Of a stretch of 64,000 bases of DNA, positions 34,673 to 46,747 are shown in pieces (the stretch's first letter is position 1; every line of letters begins with the position of its first letter). Position numbers and translations under genes: made by a program. Below the pieces are notes generated by a model, which ran no database searches, had not been told where the DNA came from, and saw nothing but the letters and a program-made list of their open reading frames with translations. This DNA comes from Ilyonectria destructans (Eukaryota; Ascomycota; Sordariomycetes; Hypocreales; Nectriaceae). The stretch covers positions 496,001 through 560,000 of the forward strand of contig JAHEWK010000017.1 of the NCBI GenBank assembly GCA_020740775.1, written 5' to 3'.

Positions 34673-36526
34673 ATGGAAAGCTCACGAAACTACAGCCAGT
34701 TTGCTTGCATTGGGAGTGGGTTCTCAGCCATCGGCCTCGGGGCAACACTACAGCGATGGTATGGCATCACCGACGTCAAGTTCTTTGAACGATCTGCTGT
34801 GTTGGGTGGGACATGGTCAACAAACAAATACCCAGGTATGCCCTTCAACTACGCCATCTGAGTCTTGAAACCATAGACGATACTAATTGAATGAATAGGT
34901 TGTGCCTGCGATGTCCCAAGCGCACTCTACAGCTACTCCTTTGAACCAAATCCAGACTGGACTCGGGTTCTGCCGTCCCATGACGAGCTTTGGAAGTACT
35001 TGAAGCGAGTAGCCGACAAATATGCACTACCACCCAAGATGACGTTTGGCGTCAGTGTCGATAAATGCGAATGGGTTGAGGAGAAAAAACGATGGCGATT
35101 GTATGTTCGCCACTTGAAGACAGATCATGTCTTCACTCATGAGTGCCAGTTTCTCTTTGCTGCCGCCGGCCAACTGGTTCAGCCAAGGGATTTTGATGTT
35201 CCGGGGGCTTCTAACTTCAAAGGTCCCATCTTTCATTCTTCGCAGTGGAGGAGTGACGTCGAACTCGAAGGGAAAAAGGTCGTCGTCTTCGGCAATGGCT
35301 GCACAGCTGCCCAGATTGTCCCTTCCATTGTTAACAAGACAAAACACCTCACACAGATTGTCCGGTCAAAGCACTGGATCTTTCCTGCCATTGATGGAGT
35401 GTACACAGACGCGATGCGACTTATGTTCAAGCACATACCTGGATCCATGATGCTACAGCGCCTCGTTATCTTTCTCGCAGCTGAAAATGAACTGAAGGGA
35501 TTTCCAATGACAGAATCCGGCGCTCGATTCCGCCAAAAGCGCCGCATTGAGGTTGAGCAGTATATGAGGTCGACGGCTCCTGCAAAGTATCATGATATGT
35601 TGATCCCAGACTTCGAAGTGGGTTGCAAGCGCAGAATCTTCGACTCTGGCTATCTTCGTTGTTTAAAATCCGAGAATCTCACATTGACGGACGAACGCGC
35701 TCTGGAGATTGTACCAGAAGGAGTCAAGACTGAGAGTGGCGTCATTGAAGCTGATGTTATTGTGTTGGCCAACGGCTATGTCACAAATAAGTTCCTCGGC
35801 AGCATTGAGGTCATTGGACGTGGTGAAAGTTTGACAGAGCACTGGGACTCATTTGGTGGAGCTGAAGCTTACAACTCTTCTGTTATGAGCGGATTCCCAA
35901 ACTTTTTCATTTTACTTGGTATGTTCTATCAAGCATTTGGACAACTTACTTGAAGCTGATGGTGAGTGATTCAACAGGTCCCAACGCTGTAACAGGGCAC
36001 ACTTCCGCTATTATGGCTGCTGAAAATAGCATCAACTATGCATTGCGTATCCTCAAGCCTGTGCTGGAATCCCAGGCGGGAGTTGTTGAGCTCAAGCCGG
36101 ATGCTGAAGTACTCTCTGTTGACCGCATCCAGCATGATCTTTCGAAGACTGTGTGGAACTCTGGGTGTCAGAGCTGGTATATTCAACAAACGCCAAAGCA
36201 AGGCAAGACGTGGAATGCCATGAGCTATCCATACTCGCAAGGCTATTTCTGGTACCGAAGTTTGTTCCCAACTTGGAGTGATTGGAATATTACGGTATGT
36301 ACAGAGTGAAATATGAGTCCTCCTACTTTGTCCAGGCTAACTCAGCCAGGGTATTGAGAAATCCACCAAGGCCTCGTTTTCCCGAAAAGTAGCAAAGATC
36401 TTCTTTCGATTTGGCGCAGCGTTTTGTGTATTTCTTTTAGGGTACATGGGATGGAGATATCAGCAGGATTTCGAACGGTATTCACCGTTGCTTATGAGGC
36501 GTCTTGTCTCTCAGCTTAGCTTTTGA
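34673..36526 (+). CDS. Flavin monooxygenase, Baeyer-Villiger type, C-terminal TM anchor
   Basis: Four exons (34673-34835, 34899-35918, 35978-36294, 36350-36526) give 558 residues. FAD motif FACIGSGFSAIGLGATL, then [26 protein letters not shown], which the first splice restores and which is typical of class B flavoprotein monooxygenases. The Baeyer-Villiger fingerprint is present as FKGPIFHSSQW, with Arg rather than Pro/Asp next. NADPH motif VVVFGNGCTAAQIVP; second signature ADVIVLANGYVTN; then GPNAVTGHTSAI. The final exon adds a hydrophobic helix (FGAAFCVFLLGYMGW) and basic flank, a probable tail anchor in the ER. Such enzymes insert oxygen next to a ketone, giving an ester or lactone. Neighbouring SDR (ketone supply) and esterase (product cleavage) fit this. 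Confidence 0.9.
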
Positions 36527-37014
36527 AATAGTTCGATGGGCTTCGTTTGTAAGACTTATAGTTCAATTATCAGATACATTTGTATCAATTAAATATGTCA
36601 ATATTCTTCGAATTCACCAATGTACTCGACACACCATCCAGATTGATCTATCCCTATCCAACGACAGCGTCGAGCGTTGAGTGTGCCTTGCTGTACTGAA
36701 ACGAGTGGCATTGCCCATCGTTGAGGATATAATGGCTAAAATGAGAGTTTGATGCAAAGGTGAGTGCGCAATGGCTACATGTAACCACATCTCAACTACT
36801 CGGGTCATTGTCCTTTGTAAGGTCAAAGATTGATAATTAAAATTCGAGTTGGCATTTAGGTGTGTGTCCCTGGAGAGCAATGAATAAATTGTCTGGATAT
36901 ATCAAATCTCATTCCCTTCCAATGAAAGCTTCCAGCCCCTCGAGTACACTAAATCATGTACAGAGGATAACGTTCTCGACAGTCCAAGTCGGCAGATACA
37001 GATAGACTCATATT
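36527..37014. other. Intergenic region between convergent genes
   Basis: 3' flanks of the BVMO and the alpha/beta hydrolase. No gene seen. Confidence 0.5.
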
Positions 37015-38224
37015 CTACTGATTGTTGCTCGTAGCCAGTAGATCTGTCATCCACGATTTCATTGCTTCCATGCATTCCCCAGTGCGTTCGTCCTCGCCCT
37101 CAAACAGGATGAAATCGTGTGCACACTTTTGCTGAACATCGAATCGCACTTTAAGAGTGGGGTTCAATTGACGTACAACGTGAACGAAAGCGATACCCTG
37201 GTCTCGGAAAACCTCCTGGTCTCCTGTGGTTACGTACAGTTGACTCACAACGTTATTCAGCCCACTAAAGCGCGAACTCTCCCCATCCAAGGGAAAGGCC
37301 AGGTCGGCATATGATTGTTGTGCTGCCTCGGGTCCCAACAGCGCCTTGGTGGCACTGTCCACGATTGGGCCTGATAACATGTCGATCCAGCCATTCTCCG
37401 AATATGAAGCGTGACTGGTAAGTCGACTGATCCATGGGGAGACAAGGAATGAACCTGCTAGCGGCTGAGAAAGCTCAACTTCCCGGACAACAGGATGAGG
37501 ATGGGCCAGATGACAGAGCAACTGGGCTGTCAAATTGCCCCCAGCAGAGTCACCGCCGACAACGATATCTTCTGGATGAAATCCTGACGCTAATAGATGT
37601 GAAAGGCCATCGACAGCCTGGCGGAGTTGAACTGGATGTCTTGCTTCCGGGCAAAGGGTGTACTGCAGTACTGCCACAGCAACTTCGACATTCGTCTCCA
37701 TCCCCGCGGCAATATACGTTCGCCAACACCACTCTAGATGTCCAGGTATCATAGGCGCAACGTAGCCACCTCCATGTAGAAACAAAACCACCTTTTTGGC
37801 CTTGTGACGGTTTCCAAGCCAGAGAAGGGATGAATTTCCGTCTTCTAAGGGTTCAATATCGCCCTGTAACTTTCCAATAATCTCTGCATTGCCGACTTTC
37901 TCCGCTTTCGAGACTTTGCGTTCTATCCATGCTTCGTATGTTTTTTTTGTTGAAGGAGATAAGTATTGGATCTGACGAGGTGCGAAAGTTCCCAGCAATA
38001 CTCTGACGACTGCACACGAAAGGTACTGCCCAATCGGAAGCCCTCGAGCCAGGGAAATCAAGATGGAGCGCAAAGCGAGCCCTAACAACTTCAACGGTGC
38101 TGATACAATTTGTCAGAATGAATGAACTCGGTCCATATCAATTTATCGTTGGAATGAACCTACCCAGACAAGTCAGGCGAGGTAATAACCGCAACTTCTC
38201 GCCGATAGAGAATTCGGATGCCAT
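37015..38224 (-). CDS. Alpha/beta hydrolase (esterase/lipase, HSL-like)
   Basis: Two exons: 38224-38164 and 38099-37015, 381 residues. The long second exon has no ATG at its start; a 64-base intron (gtaggt...tatcag) joins it to MASEFSIGEKLRLLPRLTCL, giving LTCLAPLKLLG, so I place the start at 38224. Oxyanion motif LFLHGGGYVAP, nucleophile elbow VVGGDSAGGNL, an acidic residue near TTGDQEVFRD and catalytic His in QQKCAHDFILF define the hormone-sensitive-lipase-like family. No signal peptide is evident, but an N-terminal hydrophobic helix (LLGLALRSILISLARGL) may bind membrane. It probably hydrolyses the ester or lactone made by the adjacent BVMO. Two CGG-N7-CCG sites lie upstream. Confidence 0.92.
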
Positions 38225-38359
38225 TGCGAGAGATGAATCAAGATGTGTGAGGATCAGTAATTTTCTGTGGCAATTACCTGCGATGATAATAAGTAACAAA
38301 GCATAATGCCGGGCACTATAGTCTATTCCCAATTGGTTTCATACCCCCGCTGCATTGAC

Positions 38360-38372
38360 CGGAACCAACCCG
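38360..38372 (+). promoter_or_regulatory. CGG-N7-CCG site 7 (hydrolase promoter)
   Basis: CGGAACCAACCCG followed by AC, 136 bases upstream of the hydrolase ATG. Shares its flanks with site 4. Confidence 0.65.
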
Positions 38373-38553
38373 ACCGAGGCTTCGTGTGCACTTTCGTGTC
38401 TAGTTTTCCCCGCGTCCCCAGACCCCATGCACACAGTTTCATGCTCATTATTCGTATTTACAGCGCAGGGACACTATCACTCCTACTAAAATCATTAGTT
38501 CCATGGGCATCTACTGCCGTGAACCATTGCCGGCCGCACTAGGACTGCGCCAT

Positions 38554-38566
38554 CGGGTTGGAGCCG
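38554..38566 (-). promoter_or_regulatory. CGG-N7-CCG site 8 (hydrolase promoter)
   Basis: Reads CGGCTCCAACCCGA on minus, 330 bases upstream of the hydrolase ATG. Confidence 0.5.
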
Positions 38567-40957
38567 CGGCATTGAACCTCGGGCCGGTAGTTGAGTAGAC
38601 GTTTCAATTACACTTTGTTTCATACCTGCCTCCCATGTGATTCTCATCCCGTAACTACATGGTATCCCAACTTCTATTCAAGGTCGAATTCGTCTTGAAA
38701 CTTTGCCTCTATTCCCTCGGCCGCCTCCGGGGAAGACGTGAGTAGACGATGACAGCTAGAAATACTTGAAGATATAAATCTGGGGTACGACTAGCTATCC
38801 ATTATTGCAATTGAGACAGTCTCGTGATTTGTCGCATTGTGGGCTCAGACGTTTGATGTCCGAGAATGCTCGGATCAGCCGGGTCCCATCATTCTCCACA
38901 ACTGGGTTAGGTGAACCTTAAACACGAAGGATCCGAATTTCCCCTCTTTCTAGCTTCTCTTGGTGTTTTCCCCGCATTCACACTATCCGAATTTATTCTA
39001 TAAAACTTCCCCTGGGGCCCTCATTAGCTAGGGCGAACTCAACATCATTTCTGATCGATTCTATGTGACACAATCGCCTTTCATAACGATGTATTACTTC
39101 ATATTGAAGCCTGAACCCGTACTACAAACGAACGTAACCTGCGTATAAATTCAGTCAGCCAGTTTTGTCACCACAAAGGATGCAATGGTAGCTCTGGACG
39201 TAAAGTGGGCAGTACAGAAACATAGAACAGGAGTTCGGGTGACAGCGGCGTATGCGGCACAGTACTCGAAGCTATTTTGAAGCGGTTGGCGAGTGTAATG
39301 CGTTTATCTACAGCCGTGAAAATTTATGCGTTTTGGGTTAGCTACATGACCTAACTAAAGTCATTGGCACCTTGTTGAGTGAATGCGAGACAAGGATCGA
39401 TTATGAGATCCGCAGCATTCTCTCACTCAGGCAAACGTGTGCGAACGAAGAAGGGATTAATTACAGCTGCTCTTTTTATGTCCAAAGTCAGAGTCTCACT
39501 CTACGCTTCTCCGGTCCTCTACCTATCAGGGTAAGCTTAATAGAGAACGGACTTACTTGTAGCACATTTATTTCATAATAGTCGCCGAAGATGATAAAAA
39601 ATTGCGCAAGGGTAAAGATATAATACATGCGAATCTCCTTGTATTGCTAAAAAGACTGTCTTTGACTTTGACAATATTATTGACTCTGCGATGCGGAACA
39701 GCTTACTCAATTATATCAAAACGCAAAAGTTTGCGTGGCTATAGGGTAGCCTCACCATCCTTGCCCGAACGCATCTGCCACGAGCATGGTCTCGGAGCGC
39801 GTATCATAGAAGACCCAACATGGATTATCTCTGAATAGTGTTGCTCCTGAATGTGGGAGTTAATCTTGAGAATTGCAGGAATGGGTAAGCGAATGGTATG
39901 GCTGATTTCTAGTTGATACTTGCTAATACAAAAGGACCGCTGGCTTTCGATATGCATCGGATTTGTGCAATGAACGGAATTACCTTCGCAATTGACGCCT
40001 CATTTTGCCGCAGGATTCGATAGCTTGTTTATTACTACCCCCAGTCGTCACCCCATATCCGTGCAGGGCTGAAGCCGCGCGATTCTTGATAATCAACTGG
40101 CCAACCCCAGGCCAGTCTTCGACTGAATCACCAGGGCCCTGGTTTTCTCTTCCGCAGACCCGCGTAAATGGAGGAAAAAATGCCCAAAATATCCGTGCCT
40201 TCCGCCTTACAGACCCACATTGGACACGATGGAATATCCCGTCAAGCCTGTCCCTGTTGCCTCAAGCTGGTGGGGAGGCAAATGGCGGGACGAGTGGGTC
40301 TGAGGACATTAGCTGCGGTTCTCGCAGTCACTACTGCGTAGTACGTCGATGATCACAATTACCTAGTCCTGTTCTAGTACTTTGTTGAGGACATCTATGT
40401 ACTGCGAGGAATACACATGTTCTGTGCAGGTTGGTGTCGCTGGAACGCACTCAAGACGTCATATTTGCGAAAAACCTGGATCAAAGCGATGTCAGGAAAC
40501 TTGATGGATCAGAGTCCGAAGGCCGACGGACCTTTCCAGCTTTCACAGCGCTAGGATGAAAACGAACGCTCTCAGTGGAGTGATATGTCGGGCATTCCCA
40601 GTTTGGTGTTGGCAAGTTTTTGAAACAACAGGGGCTCCCGGTCGAAGCACGCACGATTCGAATCCTTCATGAAAATCTCACCTGTACGCGTCATGATGAA
40701 CTGGGTCTAAATGCACGCTCCTAGACGTAATTGGCTGGCGTCAATAATAACCACCCCAATTCCATTGATCTCCGATGCAGACCGGGACCGTGGAAGTGGC
40801 ACGTTGCGACGTTGTACAGCCAATAATGCTTGATGGTACCTTGCTACGCTGCTTCAAATTTGATCGACATAGCCCCTTCCCACTCTAATATTATTGGAGT
40901 TCCCTCTTCTTTTCCTCCTGGGCTCTGCGGTGCTCTTGCACTTGAATAATATTCACG
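38567..40957. other. Long gene-poor region
   Basis: About 2.4 kb without a supported gene, tRNA or repeat. Open frames of 60-115 codons (for example 40005-40352) have no motif and no splice structure. It marks the right edge of the oxidative cluster. Confidence 0.45.
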
Positions 40958-42892
40958 ATGGGGCCGATTCAGCTGACAGCGGCCCTTTCAACGCTGGTTT
41001 CCCTCGTTTTGAGCCATGCGGAATTGCCTGGACAGCTGGAGGGTCGCTCAACTTCGACTGCTACTTATCGGAGACGAGCGCTGCACGCAAGTGAGTGATG
41101 GCATGCAACCGCAGGCGACGATTCCAATGCTGATGTGCTTCTAGTCGCTGTGCTGAATGATCGCCTCTATATTGAGGGAGGGGAGATATCTATTTACAAC
41201 GAGACAGACGACACCTTGGCGGCCGATTCATACTGGCGTACGGTTCTATCAACGGTCAACTACAGCTCGCGACACTGACCCAGACGCAGTGAACAACACG
41301 CTTTCGATATCCTTGAATACATCGTGGACCAATGCTACCGTCACCTTTACCGAGATCGAAAAAGATGAGCCTCTGCCCGCCAACAACCTAAGACTCTGGG
41401 TCGGAGCCGAGTCCGACACACTGTATCGATGGGGAGGCGACGGTCCGTATGGAAACACAGACTTGGGCGACGATATTGCTCTCTGGGCAATCCAATTGGA
41501 TGACAACGGCCAGGGCTCATGGGCTGAAAAGTCTGCGGCAAATGACGACTTCTTCTCGGATATATACAGCGGCGCAAGTGGAGCAGGGACGGTTTGCGAT
41601 GGCATGGGCGTTTATGTTGGTGGTTATGGAAGCGGCGCATCGGATGCGAGATTCGACGAGACGGTATTTCCTGATCGAATGCCACTCCCTGGAGTCCTAA
41701 CATACAACATGACCGACCGGACATGGGCCAACGAATCAACCGTGCCGTTGAATCCTCCATACGGCACATGGATCTCGGGCGAAGCACTTTGTGTGCCCGG
41801 GTTTACAACGAACTCTCTCGTCTTTGTTATCGGTGGCCAAACGACACCGCGAACCTCGGCCGCGAGGGTCGACGCAGATTTCACTGACTTCTCGAATATT
41901 ACATTCTACGACCCCGTCCAAAACCAGTGGTATTGGCAAGAGGCTAGTGGAGACGTACCGAGGGGCCGCGAGCTGTTCTGTGCAGTGGGTGTTGAGGGAA
42001 ATGGCACATATGACATGTAAGTTGTTGTTCATTAGTCTGCTGTGCAATCTCTAACCTGTTCGACAAGATATGTATACGGAGGATTAGACCGTGCGACGGG
42101 TACTCTTAGCGATGTCTCCGTCCTGTCAATCCCGGGCTTCCAATGGTTTAGTCTCGACGTCACCTCGCCTTCTCGGTTGCGCCATGCTTGTGCGCTCGTG
42201 GGGAAAAGCCAGATGCTTGTATCAGGCGGCTTGACCGGAGAGTGGGACTGGTCTGAACCCGACCCATGGGCTCAAGCACTGGGAATTTTCGACCTCAATA
42301 CTTGGGGATGGAGTGACAAGTATGACGCAGACGCAGATGCGTATGATTCACCAGATACCATCATGAACTGGTACAGTGGAGGGTACGAATGACCTGAGCG
42401 TGCCACAGATTATAGGCGCTAACGGTATCGCAGGGGACTTGCCTCGATCGGCTGGAGTAGTGACGCGGTGGAAGAACTGTTTGGCAACGGTAAGAATGGC
42501 TTAGGCTTTGGGATTTGTACCCGCTGACATGGAGAGTAGCTACAGTATCGACGGGTTCAGATTCGATATCATCGTCCGCTTCCCCGTCTTCGACTTCATC
42601 CTCTTCCTCTTCCTCCTCATCCACCCCCGTCGGAGCGATAGCAGGCGGCACAGTCGGAGGTGTTGCAGTTCTTGCCTTGCTTGGAGTTGGTTACTTTCTC
42701 TGGCACCGGAAACAGAAACAAACAGCGGCGTATTCCGCGCCACAAGAGCTGGCGCCAAATAGTCCCACGCAAGAACTCCACTCCGAATCCCGTTCGCCAG
42801 CCGTCAAGGACTCCGACATGGTGCCCCTTGATCCAATCGAGCTTCCTGGAGACAGACAACACAAGCCGGTTGAACTGCCGGGTAATATCTGA
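40958..42892 (+). CDS. Kelch-repeat single-pass membrane protein
   Basis: At least six exons; ATG at 40958 opens MGPIQLTAALSTLVSLVLSHA, a signal peptide. Exon 1 ends 41090, exon 2 is 41145-41237, exon 3 starts 41284, later joins are YDI|YVYGG near 42018-42069, SGG|GLASIGW near 42381-42434 and GN|ATVSTG near 42491-42540. The ectodomain has kelch-type beta-propeller blades with GG pairs (LYIEGGE, VYVGGYG, VFVIGGQ, YVYGGLD, MLVSGGL). A Ser-rich linker (about 20 Ser/Thr) leads to one membrane span (GAIAGGTVGGVAVLALLGVGYFL) and a cytosolic tail with basic stop-transfer HRKQKQ. This architecture is common in filamentous fungi as a putative cell-surface sensor; function unproven. Confidence 0.85.
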
Positions 42893-44134
42893 AGATGAGA
42901 CCTTGGCGGAAAGGTCGCAAGACTGGTTTGGATATAATCACCTAATGCATAATTGTTTGATCAGTCCATTGCCTGGAGCTGCCAAAATAGCTATCCAATA
43001 TTTGATCTAGCTTGACTTGATCTTTCACTCACAACTTTGCCGCTAGTCATGACCCATCACGTCGGCTACAGTAGCTTCACTTATATCCGCCTTAGTTCCG
43101 TGCCATGTCGCTATTTCTCGCTTACCACAAACACCAGGGCAAATACAAGTTGTTCCTCGTTCGATGTTGGTTTTCTGTTCTGTCGGATTATCGTCGGGTA
43201 TTTCGAAGTAAAGGTCTTATCTCCATATAGTCTCCGATTGGGTGACTAGTGACTCTGATGGAATGACCTCCAATTTAAGGTGGATGAGCTTATCGCGAAC
43301 ACGTGGGATGGCCTCAATCCATGTGCAAAATGCTAAACTACCCAATCATGAGAAGATGATCTATCGGTCACCGCCTTATCCAACTTTGGGGTTCGCGTTC
43401 CTGATGCTTTAAGTAAGTTAGATATTGCGGTCTTTATTGAGGGGGCGCTCTCCACTTCTTCTTTTGGCAGTTAAAGGCGCAAATGTTCCTCCATCACCTA
43501 GCCGTATTCCTCTAGAATACGCGATCGCATATGATGTTGCTTTATACGCGACGGCCAAGATGAATAAGCTTTCTTCATCGGCCTGTCTCCCTCATGTCGC
43601 AGCAAAGGTATGAGTGATAGTTAAGAATATTCATCCAGTCGGAAAGAGGTTTAGAATTTGAGCGCACTGAGCAATGGGAAACTTGGGCACCAAACACCGA
43701 AAGCAAAACGGGGATGGACAGGTGACATCCGTACGCTCCGGAAGCAAATGACTTCCTTGTAGAACACTTGATAGTACTCGATAAGTAGGCATTGGTTGGC
43801 CGATCTCACTGCCGAGACTCTTAGTGGCGGCGAACTGAAAGATCAGGTTAGCGGCCGGGTCTCGGGGAGCTCCATGGACTTTCCGCACCTCCACACGAAT
43901 ATTCCCAGATACCAGGTCCCTGGGTCTTGCGATAATCAATCAATGACTCGCGGTACGATTAGGACGAAGAGAAGGTGCGATGTCATGGAAATTAGAAGTC
44001 GTGGAGATTAGATATCAATAGTAATGCTATTTAAGTTGGATGGATTTCTTCCATTGTAACACACCTGCAAGGATAATCCTGACAGGCCTGCATTTGCACT
44101 GACACCACCCGGGACTTCCGTTCCATCAGCAGCC
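42893..44134. other. Intergenic region, no gene seen
   Basis: About 1.2 kb between plus-strand genes; no coding or RNA feature recognised. Confidence 0.45.
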
Positions 44135-46166
44135 ATGCGTCCAGTCTCAATTGCGTTGACTGCGGGCCTCATTGCCTCAGCTGTAGCTAAAAGCAGCAAT
44201 GGCGTCTCTCCGTTCCCTTGTAAGTCTATCACACCATCTGGTGGCCTCATGACTGACATATCACAGTGGCACTCTGCAAGGGCATCGACATTGAGGATGC
44301 CACCATTGACGAACTGCAGCGATGGATGATGCTTGGGGATCTTACTAGCAAAGACTTAGTCAAATGCTACGTTGCCCGAATTGAGCAAACCAATGGGTCA
44401 GTTGCCACATAAATACTGAGTAACGGCGAACTAACTGGTACAGCTACCTCCGTTCAGTCAGCGAGGTCAACCCTGACGCTCTCGCCATTGCCTCCGCCCT
44501 CGACAAGGAAAGGGCAAAGGATGGCATACGAGGGCCAATGCACGGAATTCCATTCATGGTCAAGGACAACATCTACACCGATGACAAGCACAACACTAGC
44601 GAGGGAGGCTTGGTCTTGCTTGGTGGAAGGTACTCGTCTGAGGCGACCGTGGTGGCTAAGATTCGTGCGGCTGGTGGTGTCCTGCTGGGCCATGCGGCTT
44701 TGTCAGAGGCCGCAGATCATCGCGCTCTGTCGAATTTCTCGGATGGATACTCGACCAGAGTTGGACAGACAAGAAACCCTTTCAACCTGACTCAGCCTAC
44801 CTCGGGTAGCAGTGGAGGATCTGTCGTTGCTGTCCGAAGCAATCAGGTGGCTATTGCCCTGGGCTCTGAGACTCATGGGTATGTTGTGTCTGGATCTAGC
44901 CTAGGTATTAATCCCTTACTGACAAGTAAACAGCTCTCTTGTGCACCCAGCTGCCCTATTGGGTCTTTATACTCTCAAATCGACTCCCGGTTTGATCTCG
45001 AGACACGGCATTGTCCCAGGGAGCTTCTATCACGATACCCCCGGACCCGTTGCTCGCTCGATGAAGGATGTCGCTATTTTATTCGACATTATGGCGGGCG
45101 CAGATCGCTTTGACAATTCCACTTTTGACGCACTTGGCTATTATCCCAAGGCTGGCTACAGCGCCGAGGTTGTGGGTAAGGATGCCCTGCGGGGGATGAA
45201 GTTCGGTCTGCCATGGAACCCATACTGGTCAACGATTAGCGTACGTTGTGGAATAAACTGTCCCGAAGACAAACTGCTTACCAATGAATTAGTCCATTAA
45301 CTCTCCTGGTCAGCGAGAGCAGTATGAGAAGCGAGTGAGGGAGCTGAAAGCAGCTGGAGCAGAGATCTACAACATCACAGTACGTTCATCGATAACAGTG
45401 TACACTTTGAGTTCTTACTAACCCAATCCAGTACATCCCAGGTATTCAAAACATCGCCAGCCGCTATGGGTTTGGTCAGCCCTCGAATGTTGCCGCAGAG
45501 TACGGCCAGCTGGAAGCCTACAATACTCTCCTTGCAGTTGGATATGGTGAGTGGCTTCGAAACTGGACTTTCCCTAAGGGTGATAAGCGCCGTGGAATGT
45601 CTAGTCTAACTGAGATGGCCGCCTGGAACGACGCCCACAACGCGACCACAGGATCGTTGGGCAATGGCACTTGGTGGTATAATACTGTTTCAGGACAGGA
45701 CTTCTACGACAACGCCATCGCCACCAATGGGACAATGGGTGATAAGTTCTGGAAGGCATTCGGCTGGGGACGCCGCACTGCCCGCGAGGCAATTGATGGA
45801 GGCCACGCCTATGTCCTAAAAAATGGCACCGTGGTCGAGCTTGACGGGCTCCTGGTTCCCAACGATCCGTCCGGTGGCTTTGACAACGCCTGTTCCTCAA
45901 TTCCATCCTACGCAGGCTACCCCATCGCCTCAGTACCCATCGGACAGAGCGGATACAGTCTTCCCTGTGGAATCTGTGTCTACGGTCGAAAATACTCCGA
46001 GCCCAAGCTCATAAGGGTGGCCTCAGCTATGGAAGACCTATTCCGTTGGAACGCTAAGCCGAAGTTTTATAACTACAAGACAGCTAAGGGACGCTGGGAG
46101 ACTTTGTGGCCTGGGTACGCGTGTACGGAAGACTCTTTGGACCATTATGGTTGCGAAAAGGCTTAA
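44135..46166 (+). CDS. Secreted amidase-signature hydrolase
   Basis: Multi-exon gene starting MRPVSIALTAGLIASAVAKS (signal peptide). Exon 1 ends 44219 and splicing gives SPFP|LALCKGIDIEDATIDEL; further introns lie near 44397-44445, 44881-44934, 45241-45295, 45379-45431. Amidase-signature catalytic set: Lys in PFMVKDNIY, cis-Ser in TSGSSGGSVVAV and nucleophile Ser in GSETHGS|LVHPAALLG, assembled across a splice. The C-terminal part has PSYAGYPIASVPIGQSG, typical of the family, then WRTLWPG-like ending. The subtype resembles glutamyl-tRNA-amidotransferase-A-like fungal amidases, not acetamidase. It should cleave amides outside the cell or in the secretory path. Substrate unknown. A second amidase follows in the same direction. 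Confidence 0.88.
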
Positions 46167-46747
46167 AGCTAGAATATCTAGGCGTGACATGGTGCTGGAG
46201 TTTCAGAGTTGATAATGAAACATCTATTTACAAGCTATGATTCCTTCCAATTTGGACGCGTCGAGTTGTACCCCACTAACTATCTAGCTGTTTAAGAGGG
46301 CGATTTGCTTAGTGCAAGCTAAGAGACCTGTCTAGATTCGGTCTTGTCCAACCCGATGTAAGATATGTATCACGCTGCAACACAAGCAATTCATTCAAGT
46401 TGGCGATGTCAAATACCATATGTGCACGGCAAAGGTGTTTTTCGCTTCCATTGATTGGGCCAACAGCGAACACTTTCAAGTAAAGGAACGCCAAGACGGG
46501 TACTGCGACGCTCAAGTGATACAGGCCGATTGATAAGCAAGACAACCGACAGTCAGCGTATGTTAACCCCGCAATACATCAGAGATAAGAAAGTGCAGTA
46601 TAAAATAGAACAAAACCCCGCTTCTGAAGGTACTCGTGTCGGATCATTCTCTTCATTTCCCCTCACTCTATTCAGGGTAGTGCTGGCACTTTGACTCATA
46701 CCTAATACAACTGTATTCATCGCCTGCGATATTGAAACAGCGGCAAA
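46167..46747. other. Intergenic region between the two amidase genes
   Basis: 581 bases; no feature beyond presumed terminator and promoter. Confidence 0.5.

Noticed and set aside
41249..41787. Minus-strand open frames inside the kelch gene
   Set aside because: Shadows; the plus strand has signal peptide, kelch motifs and consistent introns.
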